From NCBI GenBank assembly GCA_028023455.1, contig JAQFVV010006505.1:620001-684000 (forward strand): a stretch of DNA of 64,000 nt. Reading direction: 5' to 3'. Position 1 is the first letter of the stretch; every line of letters begins with the position of its first letter. This document shows positions 9,561 to 21,234 of the stretch, in pieces. Origin of the DNA: Epiperipatus broadwayi. Its lineage: Eukaryota > Onychophora > Udeonychophora > Euonychophora > Peripatidae. Both the position numbers and the translations under genes were made by a program. The notes beneath the pieces are model-generated. The model had not been told where the DNA came from and searched no databases. It worked only from the letters and a program-made list of their open reading frames with translations.

Positions 9561-10607
9561 TTGTATCGGTCAAAACATGTCTATCCATCTAACATGAGCT
9601 GGAACACACAAAATGTACTTCAAACCCAGTCAAGCCCAAGATTTAGGTCAGGGACCAGCCTGGATTCGAACCCACCTTCTAAGCCCCAGATCGAACACCT
9701 AATGAACAACATAATAGTGATGGCACATGAGAATTAATTTTAATCCGGCCGACTAGGAGAGCGGAGAAGACAATGAGACATTTATTTACTATGACTAATT
9801 AAAATATACCTAAGCATGGTTGTAATATGTGGAAGTGGAGGAAAGAGGAAGGAATTCGAACTACTCAAATAAGTTAGACAAAATATATTTTAATACAATG
9901 AAAAATTAGTTATATACATTTAAAAATAAATTATGTTAGTGTGTGTGTGAATGAGCAAGCGATTACATAGTGTCATTGACGCTATTATTTCTCATATGCT
10001 CTTTATTAGCTAAATGATATATTATAAATAAACACATCTTTGGTGGGTCTAATATTAAGATGCCAATTTATTATTACAAAGGATTACATAAAATTGCCAT
10101 TAACGCTTTGGGTTATGGTTCTGAAACGTGGTGACTAACATATGATAGGGGAGCATTCTGAGATTCATTACAGATATAAGATAAATCATTTTCACGCCAT
10201 CGAGGTCGTGAAAATAAATAGGATACATTTGAAAAACACATTTGAAAATGACATTTGATTAGATGACAAAATATCCAATGAAAAATTATTTAACAATAGT
10301 AAAACGAACGCTTTATTTTCCCCCAAGGCACACAGATACTCTTAAATAGATATATAAATTACGATGGTGGGACTGAATAAGATTGAAATAAACTTAAATA
10401 ATAAAAGTAATTGGTGTTTATATATATATCTTAAACAAAGCTTAATTTTAATATTATAGCATTAAAACGGGGTCATGAAGCAAAAGAAGTAATAATACGA
10501 AGAAGTTTGCGGTGCTGACATAATAGCCTAAAAATAACTATGAGGAAAAAGGTCGTGCTTCTGGATGAAAAACGAAATCTCACACCCCCTTCTTGGGTGG
10601 TGCTTAG
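9561..10607. other. Mixed DNA, possible LTR edge and GC-richer island
   Basis: At 9562 TGTATCGGTCAAAAC resembles the terminus of the solo LTR at 28677 (TGTACCGGTCG). This suggests an LTR edge of a related family, but I cannot find its other end. From about 10440 the base composition rises in G and C. No confident coding call before 10608. Confidence 0.35.
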
Positions 10608-10835
10608 AGAAAAACGGATAGAGCGTCGCGTGGCCCAGACTTTTGCTGGTATAACCAATGCGAGAGGCCTTTTATATACGAAGCTCTTCCGATAGATGGG
10701 CATAGCATGTGCCAAACTTATGGGTCACAGCTAGATGCATTTTATATGAAGAAAGTGGTTCCAGATAGCTCAACTATCTATGGAACGAGATATAAGAAAT
10801 CTATGAGTTCGAACTTGTCGCAACTCCCAGATTAG
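10608..10835 (+). CDS. Candidate terminal exon, unknown protein
   Basis: A 75-codon frame open from just after a splice-acceptor-like TTCTTGGGTGGTGCTTAG (ending 10607) to a TAG at 10833. It reads RKTDRASRGPDFCWYNQCER and continues with VVPDSSTIYGTRYKKSMSSN near its end. An AATAAA lies about 70 bp after the stop. The island is richer in G+C than its surroundings. Two other frames, including an 80-codon minus frame (10473-10715), are also open, so this may be chance or retroelement sequence. I recognise no family. Confidence 0.25.
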   Translation, partial: RKTDRASRGPDFCWYNQCERPFIYEALPIDGHSMCQTYGSQLDAFYMKKVVPDSSTIYGTRYKKSMSSNLSQLPD

Positions 10836-11190
10836 AAGCACGTAAACACAAAGACCGGCTAAATGTCAGAAACGCAATAATGAATGGATGTCATTAAAAA
10901 CATTGAATAAATTTACAGCTTCAAAATAAATGACCCTTATTTGAAATACTATAACACGCAATGCATTTATAATATATATTGTAACCAAAATAAATGAATC
11001 AAAAAAATAGAAATATTACCATACCTGAGTAGTCCATAGAATGATCATAAGTTCAAAAATTAAATGATGATCAAATTATTAATAACCAGTATTATATGAA
11101 ATCACGTGAAGTGAGTACACTAGTAATTCAATAAAATATAACTCAGGTATACAGGCAGTAGGTTTTATCCACTTTCATTCCTTGGTTTGA
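10836..11190. other. LTR-flanking DNA shared with 43357-43570
   Basis: Pieces of this flank (about 10972-11045 and 11145-11190) recur on the opposite strand next to the solo LTR at 40300-43356, abutting the LTR at the same base. Confidence 0.7.
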
Positions 11191-14100
11191 TGTTAAGTGC
11201 ATGTTTAAACAAATACTAAGTGAATATGGTCTAGCAGGGCGCCACTAGATTATCTGAATCTAGACACGGTTATATCTGATAACCTTTCACATGTACCGGG
11301 TTTGAATCCCTTTTTGGTACTTTATTTCTAATAAAAATGAGAGATTTTGCTTTTTGAGCCATATCACTATAAGCACTAATAGTTAGGTAAAAGTAAAACA
11401 TCTTTAAACCAAAGTGGAGTATATTAGACATAAATCATTTCTCAGATCTTAACATAACAAATGTGTTTCAATATTTTTATAAGTTCACTAGCTCAGATTA
11501 TATATAACTAATTTAGGATGGCAATTCACTCATCCTTGCATGAAATAGATGATGGGATGTGGTTATAATAATACTAAGAAATCACTAAATATTATAAAAT
11601 CAATATTTATTTATGGCCTTTAAACAGTTAAACAGCTCATTAATTAAAACGTTGATGACGATGATGATGATGATAATAATAACGATAATGACAAGGGTTT
11701 CAACTACAGCTCTAGGACTAAGCCTAAACATAAAACTAAATTTTATAAAGAAATTCATAATTATTGCTTAATTTTAGCATATTTACTTATATCTTAAATA
11801 ACTAATATTCAACCATTGATGATGATGAATAATCACACTTAACAAAGACTACACTTAATGAAATATATACGCCTCGTTTAATAAAACAAACTAATATTTA
11901 TTACTACATTTCTAACATATACATAAAAATTTCTAGATAAATATGAAAATTGACATGAATAATAATAATAATAATTGATTATATAACAATCCTCAGATTA
12001 ATTTTAAGTTCTTCCCCCTTTCCCTTCAAATGTATTTTGTATTAAGTTGGACGTCACATTGACCATGATTTTCACTCCATGAGAAAAGTATTTAAAAAAA
12101 AATATTATCTGCTCATTAGCACACATACTTTAAAATCCAACATGTAAATAGAATGTAAAAAAAAATGTTAGTAAAATTGAAAGAGCAAGTTTTAGAAAAA
12201 AGTTTTAAATTATTTTCTCCCCCTCCCTTCCAAGCGCTGAAATCTATACTGAACTTGAAACAAAATAATCTAATATTCTAATACTACTCATTATTCCACA
12301 TTCACTTCCAATTATACACATATAAAAATATTATTATGTATGTGCGTGTTTTATCCCATGATAACAAAATATTATTTAAAACCAAAATAATAATATATTA
12401 GTTAAAACTAAAATCATAATACCATAAAAAAAAAAATTGTTTTACACATTAATATTTCACAACTGTAAAATTAATAAACAAATCATTTTCATACATTCAA
12501 GATCATTTATGAAGCTCAAAGTTATTATTAGTAAGACATTCTTGTTTTTAATCGATCTGAATAGTCTTTAAAAGTTCTTTAAATAAAATATACCACTTTA
12601 TTGCTAAAATGTTTATTAAGACTGATATCATAAAGAAAATAGATATAAAAAGTCATATTACCGATCTTTTGTTTGTGGCGAATTTCCAAGGGTTCAAACT
12701 TGTCTATATTTCTGCAGCTACTATGTGGGAACAATCTCTTTCTTGAGGTGTATAACTATTTAATGATGATGACTCTATTGAGGTTATTTGCTTTAGTGGA
12801 CAATTTGGAAATCATTATATTAATTTTTCTTCTCTTCCTGTCAAGCATGTGGATGAAATACAGCAGTTGTTTTCACATTTATAAATTTTCTTGAGTTTAA
12901 AATCAGTTGTTGGAACAATTAATTGGACTTGATGATTAATATTTATCAGTAGATTAATTCATCTTCTTTGAATGCAGGTGAATGCTTTCTTCCTTCTATT
13001 AAAAACATCTTATTTATCTGGTCAGTTGAAAGGTGTAGAATATTATTTTAGACACATCTTTTCTTTCCTATGTGATGTGCAGCTTCCTCCAGATGGTCCG
13101 GCAAATGGAATATACATATAATTTTTCTAGCAAGCCATTTTTTTATATTTTCAGCATTCAATTTGATAGTTTAATAATCTAAATCAATCACAATAATAAT
13201 AATAATTCAAGACAGCTTTTTATATCCAATTTTTAGCTACCTTAACCAATCAGAGATAGCATCACTTGCTATTTTTGGACAAATTTGTTTTAATTAGATC
13301 TCTAATTTATTTTCAACCAAAGTATTTTTCAACTGAAAAGTTTAATCCTTTTTCCAGACACTTTTGTTTTAAAAAAAAAATAGACTCAATTCTTATTTCC
13401 TTTCTTTTGTTTTTTTTTTCTTTTTAACATCCAGGTAACACTTCAAATCTTTGAGCTTCCTTCTTTAGATCTTGATAAGACAATTTCAAAAATTAGAGCT
13501 CTGACTCATTATAAGCTTCCAAAGTGACAATCATTTACAAAAAAAATTACTACAAAGATCGATATCTGATTAAACAGATTTCCTCTTTTAACAAAAAAAA
13601 TTGTACAAAAAAAAATAATTTGACAGATTTAATACTTCCTTTTCTTTCAATATTTAGGAAATGTAAAATTTTGTATGTAATGTACACACATCCTTCATTC
13701 TTTCAAATCATTCATAAACTAACCTTAAATAATATGATTGCTAGCTTAGTAATTATAACCCAATTATTTAATTAAATCTGTAACTTTTAAATCCCACTTA
13801 TAATTAAAGAAAAGCAAAATAGAAGTATAGAATAAAATGTTAGAATTGATCAAGCATAGCTTAGTTTTAAAGAAAGTTAAAATGTTGAATATTTGAAATA
13901 TAAAACAAATAAATAATTTACACATACATTGCCTATATGTATGCATTATAACTTTGCTTTTTAACAGAAAATTTAAATATTAAATAGTTTAAATGTGTGT
14001 ATTACCTTTCTATCAACACACAAACAAATAAAGCATATAATTGTTGTCCCACTCTCTTTCTGTTTAAAGCTTTTAGAACTGGACCTTGTAGGGTTTAAAC

Positions 14101-14217
14101 TTGGATGCCCTACAACTTCCTTTATGGTTATATAAAATTGTGATGATGATTTTTGGTTTACCTTTTCTACATGCACATTACTATAAATTTGGCTAGTGAC
14201 CAAATTGTAATGGCACA
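11191..14217 (-). repeat. 3' LTR (3027 bp)
   Basis: Begins on the plus strand TGTTAAGTGCATG and ends AATGGCACA. It aligns along its whole length with 16422-19439 and, inverted, with 40300-43356. It contains runs of ATG/GAT triplets near 11655 and several short spurious open frames. These frames (12673-12894, 13764-13946, 13973-14218) recur in the other LTR copies without evidence of selection. Confidence 0.9.
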
Positions 14218-14231
14218 ACTTTCTCCCCCTT
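14218..14231 (-). promoter_or_regulatory. Polypurine tract of the LTR element
   Basis: The minus strand reads AAGGGGGAGAAAGT directly before the LTR start TGTGCC. This is the expected place and composition for plus-strand DNA priming in LTR retrotransposons. Confidence 0.75.
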
Positions 14232-14404
14232 CGGATAAAATCATCAGCACTTTTGTTTTAACTATATTTTTAAAAAAAAATCCTAACTAATAAATACACT
14301 AATAATAATAAACACTTATAATATATAAAAAAAAAATTAACTACTGGTAAATATATTTTTCATTAGAAAACCTAAAAGTAATTTATTTGGAGATCTTTGC
14401 CAGG

Positions 14405-14593
14405 CTATTCTGCTGAAGTATAAGGGATCAAACTCCTAGCATTATAGGTCCCCTTATTCCCATCAAGAGCAGCAAGCATAAAGGCATTCTCTCCTATTTT
14501 CTTGGTAATTTGGAATGGCTTTTTCTTTTCAAACCATATTGTGGTCTGCATAAAAATGCACCTGTACATCCAGTCCCTTTTTAATATTTCCAT
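14405..14593 (-). pseudogene. C-terminal end of pol (integrase tail)
   Basis: Reads through IWFEKKKPFQITKKIGENAF and ends GTYNARSLIPYTSAE. Pattern and position, just before the 3' LTR, match the last part of Ty3/Gypsy-type integrases (K-P-F-x-I-x-K-x-x-G-E-N-A-F then a G-T-Y-N-A-R-x-L motif). The rest of pol is missing. It overlaps the gag frame in another reading frame, so an internal deletion probably fused the two ends. Confidence 0.65.
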
Positions 14594-15890
14594 TTTTCAT
14601 CTTGACTGGATATTTATAAAACATATCTGGAGGATTTATTTTATATAACCTCCTATTACAAACTCCATTTAGAAATATGGACTCTTGGTACCATACATAA
14701 TATGCCTTGAAGTTTTTCAGAGAGATTGACTCTCTATACCATACATACTTTATTTTTAAACTTTCCAGAAAGATTGACTCTCTGTACCATATATAATTCA
14801 TCCTTAAATCTTCCAGAGAGATTGATTCTCTGGGCCATGTATAATTTATTTTTAAATTTTCTAGAAAGGTTGACTCTTTGTACCATATATAATGGACATT
14901 TAAATCTTTCAGAGAGATTGATTCTCTGTGCCATGTATAATTTATTTTTAAACTCTCTAAAAAGGTGGACTCTTTGTACCATATATAAGGCACATTTAAA
15001 ATTTCCAGAGCATTTGAATTTTTTAGAGAGATTTGGTCATTTATATTTTTCAGAGAGATTGCCTCTCTATACCATATATAAGGTATCTCCAATCTATTTA
15101 AGAAGACAGATTTTTGAAACCACACATGCTGGTTTGTTACTAGATTGAGAACTACAGACTGTTGAAACTTTTGCTCTCTTTCTAAAATAACTGGTTTCAT
15201 CTCCCTTATTGCCTCTCTTAAATCAATCATCTTATCGGATGCATGAAGTTTTTCCTCCAACTCTCTTTTCCTTCTTTTCACTTCATGATCTATCCCAATC
15301 TGCTCTTTGGTCATCATCTCATTTACTTTCTTTACTGGGAGATTTGGTTTTATGGCTACTATTGGCCTTTCCACTTCTTGTGATCTACTCTCCTCTATCA
15401 GTATATTAGCTGATTTACCTATTTCTTCCTCTAATCTCTCGCTCCTTTCTCTATTATCAGTAGTCTGACAATCTAGCTTATCTTTTAACACTAGTGATCT
15501 TTGACTACCTTCTATTATGCTCTCTATGGATTGACATATCCTTTGTCCTAGACTTTCCATACTTTTCTTACTCTCTTCTCTTAGACTTTCTATATTTTTC
15601 TCCATCTTTTGTTCTAGATTTACCATACTTTGCTTACTATCTTCTCTCATACTTCTGAGCATCTGCATTATCATGTCCATGTCTGATGGTGCCATCTTTG
15701 CTATCTGAGCCTGGCCCACTTCTGGCTCCTCATCTACCATTTCTGTACTTGAGGCCTTATTATTGCTATTGACTTTAGAGGCATTTTCCTCTATTTCCTC
15801 TTCTTCAGGATAAAAATGATCACTGATCCCTGGGATTGGGACACTCTCCTCTTCCATAACCTCTTCCATACTATAATTTAGTTCACTCAT
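14529..15890 (-). CDS. Gag-like protein with coiled coil and 16-residue repeats
   Basis: 453 codons, start ATG at 15888-15890. Residues 1-70 are acidic with runs of E. Residues about 75-240 are rich in E, K, S, Q and L with heptad-like spacing (for example NIESLREESKKSMESLGQRI), which suggests coiled coil. Residues about 260-400 are imperfect 16-residue repeats of the type YIWYKESTFLENLKIN. I see no CCHC zinc knuckle and no protease motif. Its location between LTRs, upstream of a pol tail, makes a gag-derived role likely, but no family match is certain. The C-terminus may be altered by the pol deletion. Confidence 0.6.
   Translation of the reverse strand: MSELNYSMEEVMEEESVPIPGISDHFYPEEEEIEENASKVNSNNKASSTEMVDEEPEVGQAQIAKMAPSDMDMIMQMLRSMREDSKQSMVNLEQKMEKNIESLREESKKSMESLGQRICQSIESIIEGSQRSLVLKDKLDCQTTDNRERSERLEEEIGKSANILIEESRSQEVERPIVAIKPNLPVKKVNEMMTKEQIGIDHEVKRRKRELEEKLHASDKMIDLREAIREMKPVILEREQKFQQSVVLNLVTNQHVWFQKSVFLNRLEIPYIWYREAISLKNINDQISLKNSNALEILNVPYIWYKESTFLESLKINYTWHRESISLKDLNVHYIWYKESTFLENLKINYTWPRESISLEDLRMNYIWYRESIFLESLKIKYVWYRESISLKNFKAYYVWYQESIFLNGVCNRRLYKINPPDMFYKYPVKMKNGNIKKGLDVQVHFYADHNMV
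14690..15100 (-). repeat. 48-bp tandem repeats inside the gag-like frame
   Basis: About nine units of 48 bp, alternating in two subtypes (96-bp higher-order period), for example accentuated by CCAT at 14787 and 14835. Because 48 is a multiple of three, the frame is kept. Each unit encodes Y-(I/T/V)-W-x-(R/K)-E-S and then a leucine-rich half. Confidence 0.8.
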
Positions 15891-16421
15891 GTTATAAAAC
15901 TATATATATCCCATCTGTACTTCCCTGACCATCAAAAATCCACACATCTTCTCCCTGTCTGACACCTATTCTGACCAACTGACTGATTTGATTTTCACCT
16001 TATTATGCATTTACAAATACAACAAAAAAAAAATTTTAATATCCTTATTTAATGAACTACACAACAATAATCTATATAGTGCATGTCTGTCTGTAATAGC
16101 CCAAATTATACATTCATCCATTCTCCCAGAAATCCGACAGATATTGACAGTCCACAGAATGACTAGCAGTTCACAATCTTGAGATAAATAAAAGAATTCA
16201 GTCACAACACTATAATCACACAATGCATCACGAGCACTCAGAAGATCATCCCAATTCGATCACTATTAACTACCACAACCCTTGATTGAATGAAGCAAAC
16301 TCTGTTGCAATAAAAGATGTATTTTAAGTCTTAGGGGCTAAAGTAGATAAAAAATGCCTTGCTCTCTCTCTTGGAGTCTTATGTGGCAAGTATCAAGGAA
16401 TGCCCTGCTTATTATAGACTA
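15891..16421 (-). other. Leader between 5' LTR and gag-like frame
   Basis: Untranslated leader of about 530 bp. Directly after the LTR (minus strand) the sequence is TAGTCTATAATAAGCAGGGC. This is not the usual TGG start of a primer-binding site, so the primer tRNA is not identified. Confidence 0.6.
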
Positions 16422-19400
16422 TGTTAAGTGCATGTTTAAACAAATACTAAGTGAATATGGTCTAGCAGGGCGCCACTAGATTATCTGAATCTAGACACGG
16501 TTGTATCTAATAACCATTCACATGTACTGGGTTTGAATCCCTTTTTGGTACTTTATTTCTAATAAAAATGAGAGATTTTGCTTTTTTTTTTTTTTTGAGC
16601 CATATCACTATAAGCACTAATAGTTAGATAAAAGTAAAACATCTTTAAACCAAAGCGGAGTATATTAGACATAAATCATTTCTCAGATCTTAGTATAACA
16701 AATGTGTTTCAATGTTTTTATAAGTTTACTAGCTCAGATTATATATAACTAATTTAGGATGGCAATTCACTCATCCTTGCATGAAATAGATGATGGGATG
16801 TGGTTATAATAATACTAAGAAATCACTAAATATTATAAAATCAATATTTATTTATGGCCTTTAAACAGTTAAACAGCTCATTAATTAAAACGTTGATGAC
16901 GATGATGATGATGATAATGACAAGGGTTTCAACTACAGCTCTAGGACTAAGCCTAAACATAAAACTAAATTTCATAAAGAAATGCATAATTATTGCTTAA
17001 TTTTAGCATACTTACTTATAACTTAAATAACTAATATTCAACCATTGATGATGATGAATAATCACACTTAACAAAGACTACACTTAATGAAATATATACG
17101 CCTCGTTTAATAAAACAAACTAATATTTATTACTACATTTCTAACATATACATAAAAATTTCTAGATAAATATGAAAATTGACATGAATAACAATAATAA
17201 TTGATTATATAACACTCCTCAGATTAATTTTAAGTTCTTCCCCCTTTCCCTTCAAATGTATTTTGTATTAAGTTGGACGTCACATTGACCATGATTTTCA
17301 CTCCATGAGAAAAGTATTAAAAAAAAATATTATCTGCTCATTAGCACACATACTTTAAAATCCAACATGTAAATAGAATATAAATAGAAATGTTAGTAAA
17401 ATTGAAAGAGCAAGTTTTAGAAACAAGTTTTAAATTATTTTCTCCCCCCTCTCTTTTAATCGCTGAAATCTATACTGAACTTGAAACAAAATAATCCAAT
17501 ATTCTAATACTACTCATTATTCCACATTCACTTCCAATTATACACATATAAAAATATTATTATGTATGTGCGTGTTTTATCCCATGATAACAAAATATTA
17601 TTTAAAACCAAAATAATAATATATTAGTTAAAACTAAAATCATAATACCATAAAAAAAAAATTGTTTTACACATTAATATTTCACAACTGTAAAATTAAT
17701 AAACAAATCATTTTCATACATTCAAGATCATTTATGAAGCTCAAAGTTATTATTAGTAAGACATTCTTGTTTTTAATCGATCTGAATAGTCTTTAAAGGT
17801 TCTTTAAATAAAATGTATCACTTTATTGCTAAAATGTTTCTTAAGACTGATATCATAAAGAAAATAGATATAAAAAGTCATATTACCGATCTTTTGTTTG
17901 TGGCGAATTTCCAAGGGTTCAAACTTGTCTATATTTCTGCAGCTACTATGTGGGAACAATCTCTTTCTTGAGGTGGATAACTATTTAATGATGATGACTC
18001 TATTGAGGTTATTTGCTTTAGTGGACAATTTGGAAATCATTATATTAATTTTTCTTCTCTTCCTGTCAAGCATGTGGATGAAATACAGCAGTTGTTTTCA
18101 CATTTATAAATTTTCTTGAGTTTAAAATCAGTTGTTGGAACAATTAATTGGACTTGATGATTAATATTTATCAGTAGATTAATTCATCTTCTTTGAATGC
18201 AGGTGAATGCTTTCTTCCTTCTATTAAAAACATCTTATTTATCTGGTCAGTTGAAAGGTGTAGAATATTATTTTAGACATCTTTTCTTTCCTATGTGATG
18301 TGCAGCTTCCTCCAGATGGTCAGCAAATGGAATATACATATAATTTTTCTAGCAAGCCATTTTTTTTTATATTTTCAGCATTCAATTGGATAGTTTAATA
18401 AACTGAATCAATCACAATAATAATCCAAGACAGCTTTTTATATCCAATTTTTAGCTACCTTAACCAATCAGAGATAGCATCACTTGCTATTTTTGGACAA
18501 ATTTGTTTTAATTAGATCTCTAATTTATTTTCAACCAAAGTATTTTTCAACTGAAAAGTTTAATCCTTTTTCCAGACACTTTTGTTTTAAAAAAAAAAAA
18601 ATAGACTCAATTCTTATTTCCTTTCTTTTGTTTTTTTTTTCTTTTTAACATCCAGGTAACACTTCAAATCTTTGAGCTTCCTTCTTTAGATCTTGATAAG
18701 ACAATTACAAAAATTATAGTTCTGACTCATTATAAGTTTCCAAAGTGACAATCATTTACAAAAAAAAATTACTACAAAGATCGATATCTGATTAAACAGA
18801 TTTCCTCTTTTAACAAAAAAAAATTGTACAAAAAAAAATAATTTGACAGGTTTAATACTTCCTTTTCTTTCAATATTTAGGAAATGTAAAATTTTGTATG
18901 TAATGTACACACATCCTTCATTCTTTCAAATCATTCATAAACTATCCTTAAATAATATGATTGCTAGCTTAGGAATTATAAACCAATTATTTAATTAAAT
19001 CTGTAACTTTTAAATCCCACTTATAATTAAAGAAAAGCAAAATAGAAGTATAGAATAAAATGTTAGAATTGATCAAGCATAGCTTAGTTTTAAAGAAAGT
19101 TAAAATGTTGAATATTTGAAATATAAAACAAATAAATAATTTACACATACATTGCCTATATGTATGCATTGTAACTTTGCTTTTTAAAGAAAAATTAAAT
19201 ATTAAATAGTTTAAATGTGTGTATTACCTTTCTATCAACACACAAACAAATAAAGCATATAATTGTTGTCCCACTCTCTTTCTGTTTAAAGCTTTTAGAA
19301 CTGGACCTTGTAGGGTTTAAACTTGGATGCCCTACAACTTCCTTTATGGTTATATAAAATTGTGATGATGATTTTTGGTTTACCTTTTCTACATGCACAT

Positions 19401-19439
19401 TACTATAAATTTGGCTAGTGACTAAATTGTAATGGCACA
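16422..19439 (-). repeat. 5' LTR (3018 bp)
   Basis: Near-identical to the 3' LTR, with scattered substitutions and small indels (for example a longer T run near 16585 and a shorter ATG-triplet run near 16900). Ends at the outer boundary with GGCACA followed by ATATATAGGG. Confidence 0.9.
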
Positions 19440-20639
19440 ATATATAGGGAGAATATTTCACATACGTTAGGATTCTAATTAATAATAGAAACATTAAGAT
19501 TTCCCCCTTCCCTGTCCTACCATTTAAAACAAATCAATCCCACCTTTGTTGGTTTTATAATAACGGAAAATAATAAAGCATATATTTTAAGAGTATGGAA
19601 ACTAAAAGAAATAGCAGTTATACATAGAAAAACAATAAGTCACTCTTTCAGAATTGAATAAATAATATTTTATATGATATCAAAGCGTTAATTAGCCAAA
19701 GTTCTGGATTTTCACCCGGTTAAACAAATCAATTTTTATATTAAAAAAAAAAACGAACCTACAATGTTGATTCATAAAACAATCTGGCGAACATATTAAT
19801 TTATAATGCATTACATATATTTTAAGGGGACGTTAATAATCTTTGTATGAAGAAAAAAAAATGACAGAAAAGATTTTTATAAATTAAAAATCGCCAGTTT
19901 GCTTAGATTGGCAAATTAATAAATAAAATCAAACAAACATATATATATAATCAAGTCATAAATATCTATAAATAAATGACCGCACCGAAATTAAGGAAAA
20001 GAAAGTTAAAAAGCATATGAGAATAGGATTAAATATAAAGAAATCATTTAAGAGCAAAATTAGATTCACAGACATATATATAAAAAATAAAAAATACATG
20101 GGAAGAGATCTTGATAGATTATTCGAGATTATAATAATACCTATTGGAAATGTTTCACGGCTTGATAGAGGCAGTTACAGTCAGAGTATTAGCAGGTTTT
20201 CTGGACACAGATAGGCTCCACTAGATGTTGACAGCAGTGGATGGCCTTGATGAGCTGGTGAGACAAAGCTCCGGGAAGCACGGTCGATCTGTTAGCCAGA
20301 CATTCTTTTAGGTACGATGTCTTGTATATAGATTAATCACTCTTCAGTAAAAACTCTCTCTCTTATCAAACTTTTCACTATTTATATGTTCTGATCTTTA
20401 TATATCGGATTGAATCTACACTGGCCTCCACCAATTGTAATATCTTTAAGCAGTTCTGTGAGGTTGGTGCCGGCTTGGAGGGAAAATCTATAACTCTGCC
20501 TGAACATGCCCCAAGGGTTGATTTGCTAATTAAAAAAAACAACAACAAGCATATTAAGTTTATCAGTCATTGTACTAACAAAATAAACTTCTTCTTCTTT
20601 TTTCTTTTCAAATGTATTATCAAGTTATTATAAAGTCAA
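19440..20639. other. Unassigned DNA with a GC-richer island
   Basis: AT-rich to about 20130, then a G+C-richer island (20150-20300) and a T/C-rich stretch to 20520. A plus-strand frame at 20017-20214 shows no recognisable domain. Confidence 0.4.
20221..20288 (-). CDS. Candidate terminal exon (minus strand)
   Basis: After an acceptor-like TCTGGCTAACAG, a 68-nt segment stays open to a TAG in the phase left by the candidate exon at 31493-31559. It would encode DRPCFPELCLTSSSRPSTAV and end NI. The support is only splice-like edges, phase match and higher G+C. The intervening 11 kb would be an intron. No family recognised. Confidence 0.18.
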
Positions 20640-21234
20640 AAAACTACGGAGAGACTTTCTTTTCAAAATTTTTATTGATATACAATATATAACTTCACAA
20701 ATAAATATAAATAGCCGACGTTTCGTCCATTTTTTAAAATAATGATATGGACTTTATCAAGGTTCTATAAAACAGAGAAAAAATATACAATAAATAAGAA
20801 AACAAGACAATAAAATAAAATAAAATAAAATAAATAAAAACAAATAAAATAATAATAATAATAACAAAATAAAATACCTATAAACCAAAAAATGGAAAAA
20901 ATTGTATATTACAACATTTCCTTATATAGTGAGAAATTTTTTATACCAAAAGGAAAAAATATCTATACAAAAACAGTCAATTTTTTTTGCACAAATATAT
21001 AAGCTATTTTAACATCTTATTTAAAACAGGATTTAAATGTTCTATATAAATACTCTCTTTGTTAAATCTTTCATAGTAATTACCAATACATTCCAAAGGT
21101 CGGATTTCATAGTCTTTATGTCCTGTTTCCAATTTATGACAAAAGATAGCAGATTTCTTATCAATTATATGCTGATATAGTCTGGTTTTTAATTTATTTT
21201 TGCTTGTTCCAAAATCTATTTAATTAAAGTTTAG
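20640..21234 (-). mobile_element. Penelope-like element 3' end (minus strand)
   Basis: On the minus strand: a GIY-YIG-type C-terminal frame, an A/T-rich stretch, then a tail. The tail has TTGATAA, a 6-bp stem (GTCCAT with ATGGAC), GAAAC and GTCGGC, the kind of hammerhead-like tail seen in PLEs. The tail ends near 20640. Confidence 0.65.
21004..21222 (-). pseudogene. GIY-YIG domain C-terminal fragment of a PLE
   Basis: An uninterrupted 71-codon frame begins IDFGTSKNKLKTRLYQHI and contains FCHKLETGHKDYEI. It then reads YYERFNKESIYIEHLNPVLN and ends at a TAG. The pattern (TRLYQH, CH..ETGH, E.IYI..LNP.LN) is that of the second half of a GIY-YIG nuclease in PLE-type retroelements. The N-terminal YIG half is cut off by the element truncation. 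It has no start codon of its own. Confidence 0.65.

Larger units (their letters stand above)
11191..19439 (-). mobile_element. LTR retrotransposon with 3 kb LTRs, pol mostly deleted
   Basis: Two long direct repeats (11191-14217 and 16422-19439) begin TG and end CA and enclose 2.2 kb. The internal part carries a gag-like frame and a pol C-terminal fragment, both on the minus strand. A purine tract lies next to the 3' LTR. So the element reads right to left. I see no protease, reverse transcriptase or RNase H, so it is non-autonomous. No matching 4-6 bp target-site duplication is visible at the outer ends (TTTGA versus ATATA). The LTR lengths differ by small indels. Confidence 0.88.

Noticed and set aside
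12673-12894. 73-codon frame repeated at 17898 and, reversed, near 41630
   Set aside because: Lies inside the LTR. Its presence in three copies reflects LTR duplication, not a gene family, and the third copy is altered.
14726-15148. 140-codon plus-strand frame and an 82-codon minus frame within the gag-like region
   Set aside because: Both are shadows of the 48-bp tandem repeats, which keep any stop-free frame open. The 453-codon minus frame fits the element structure better.
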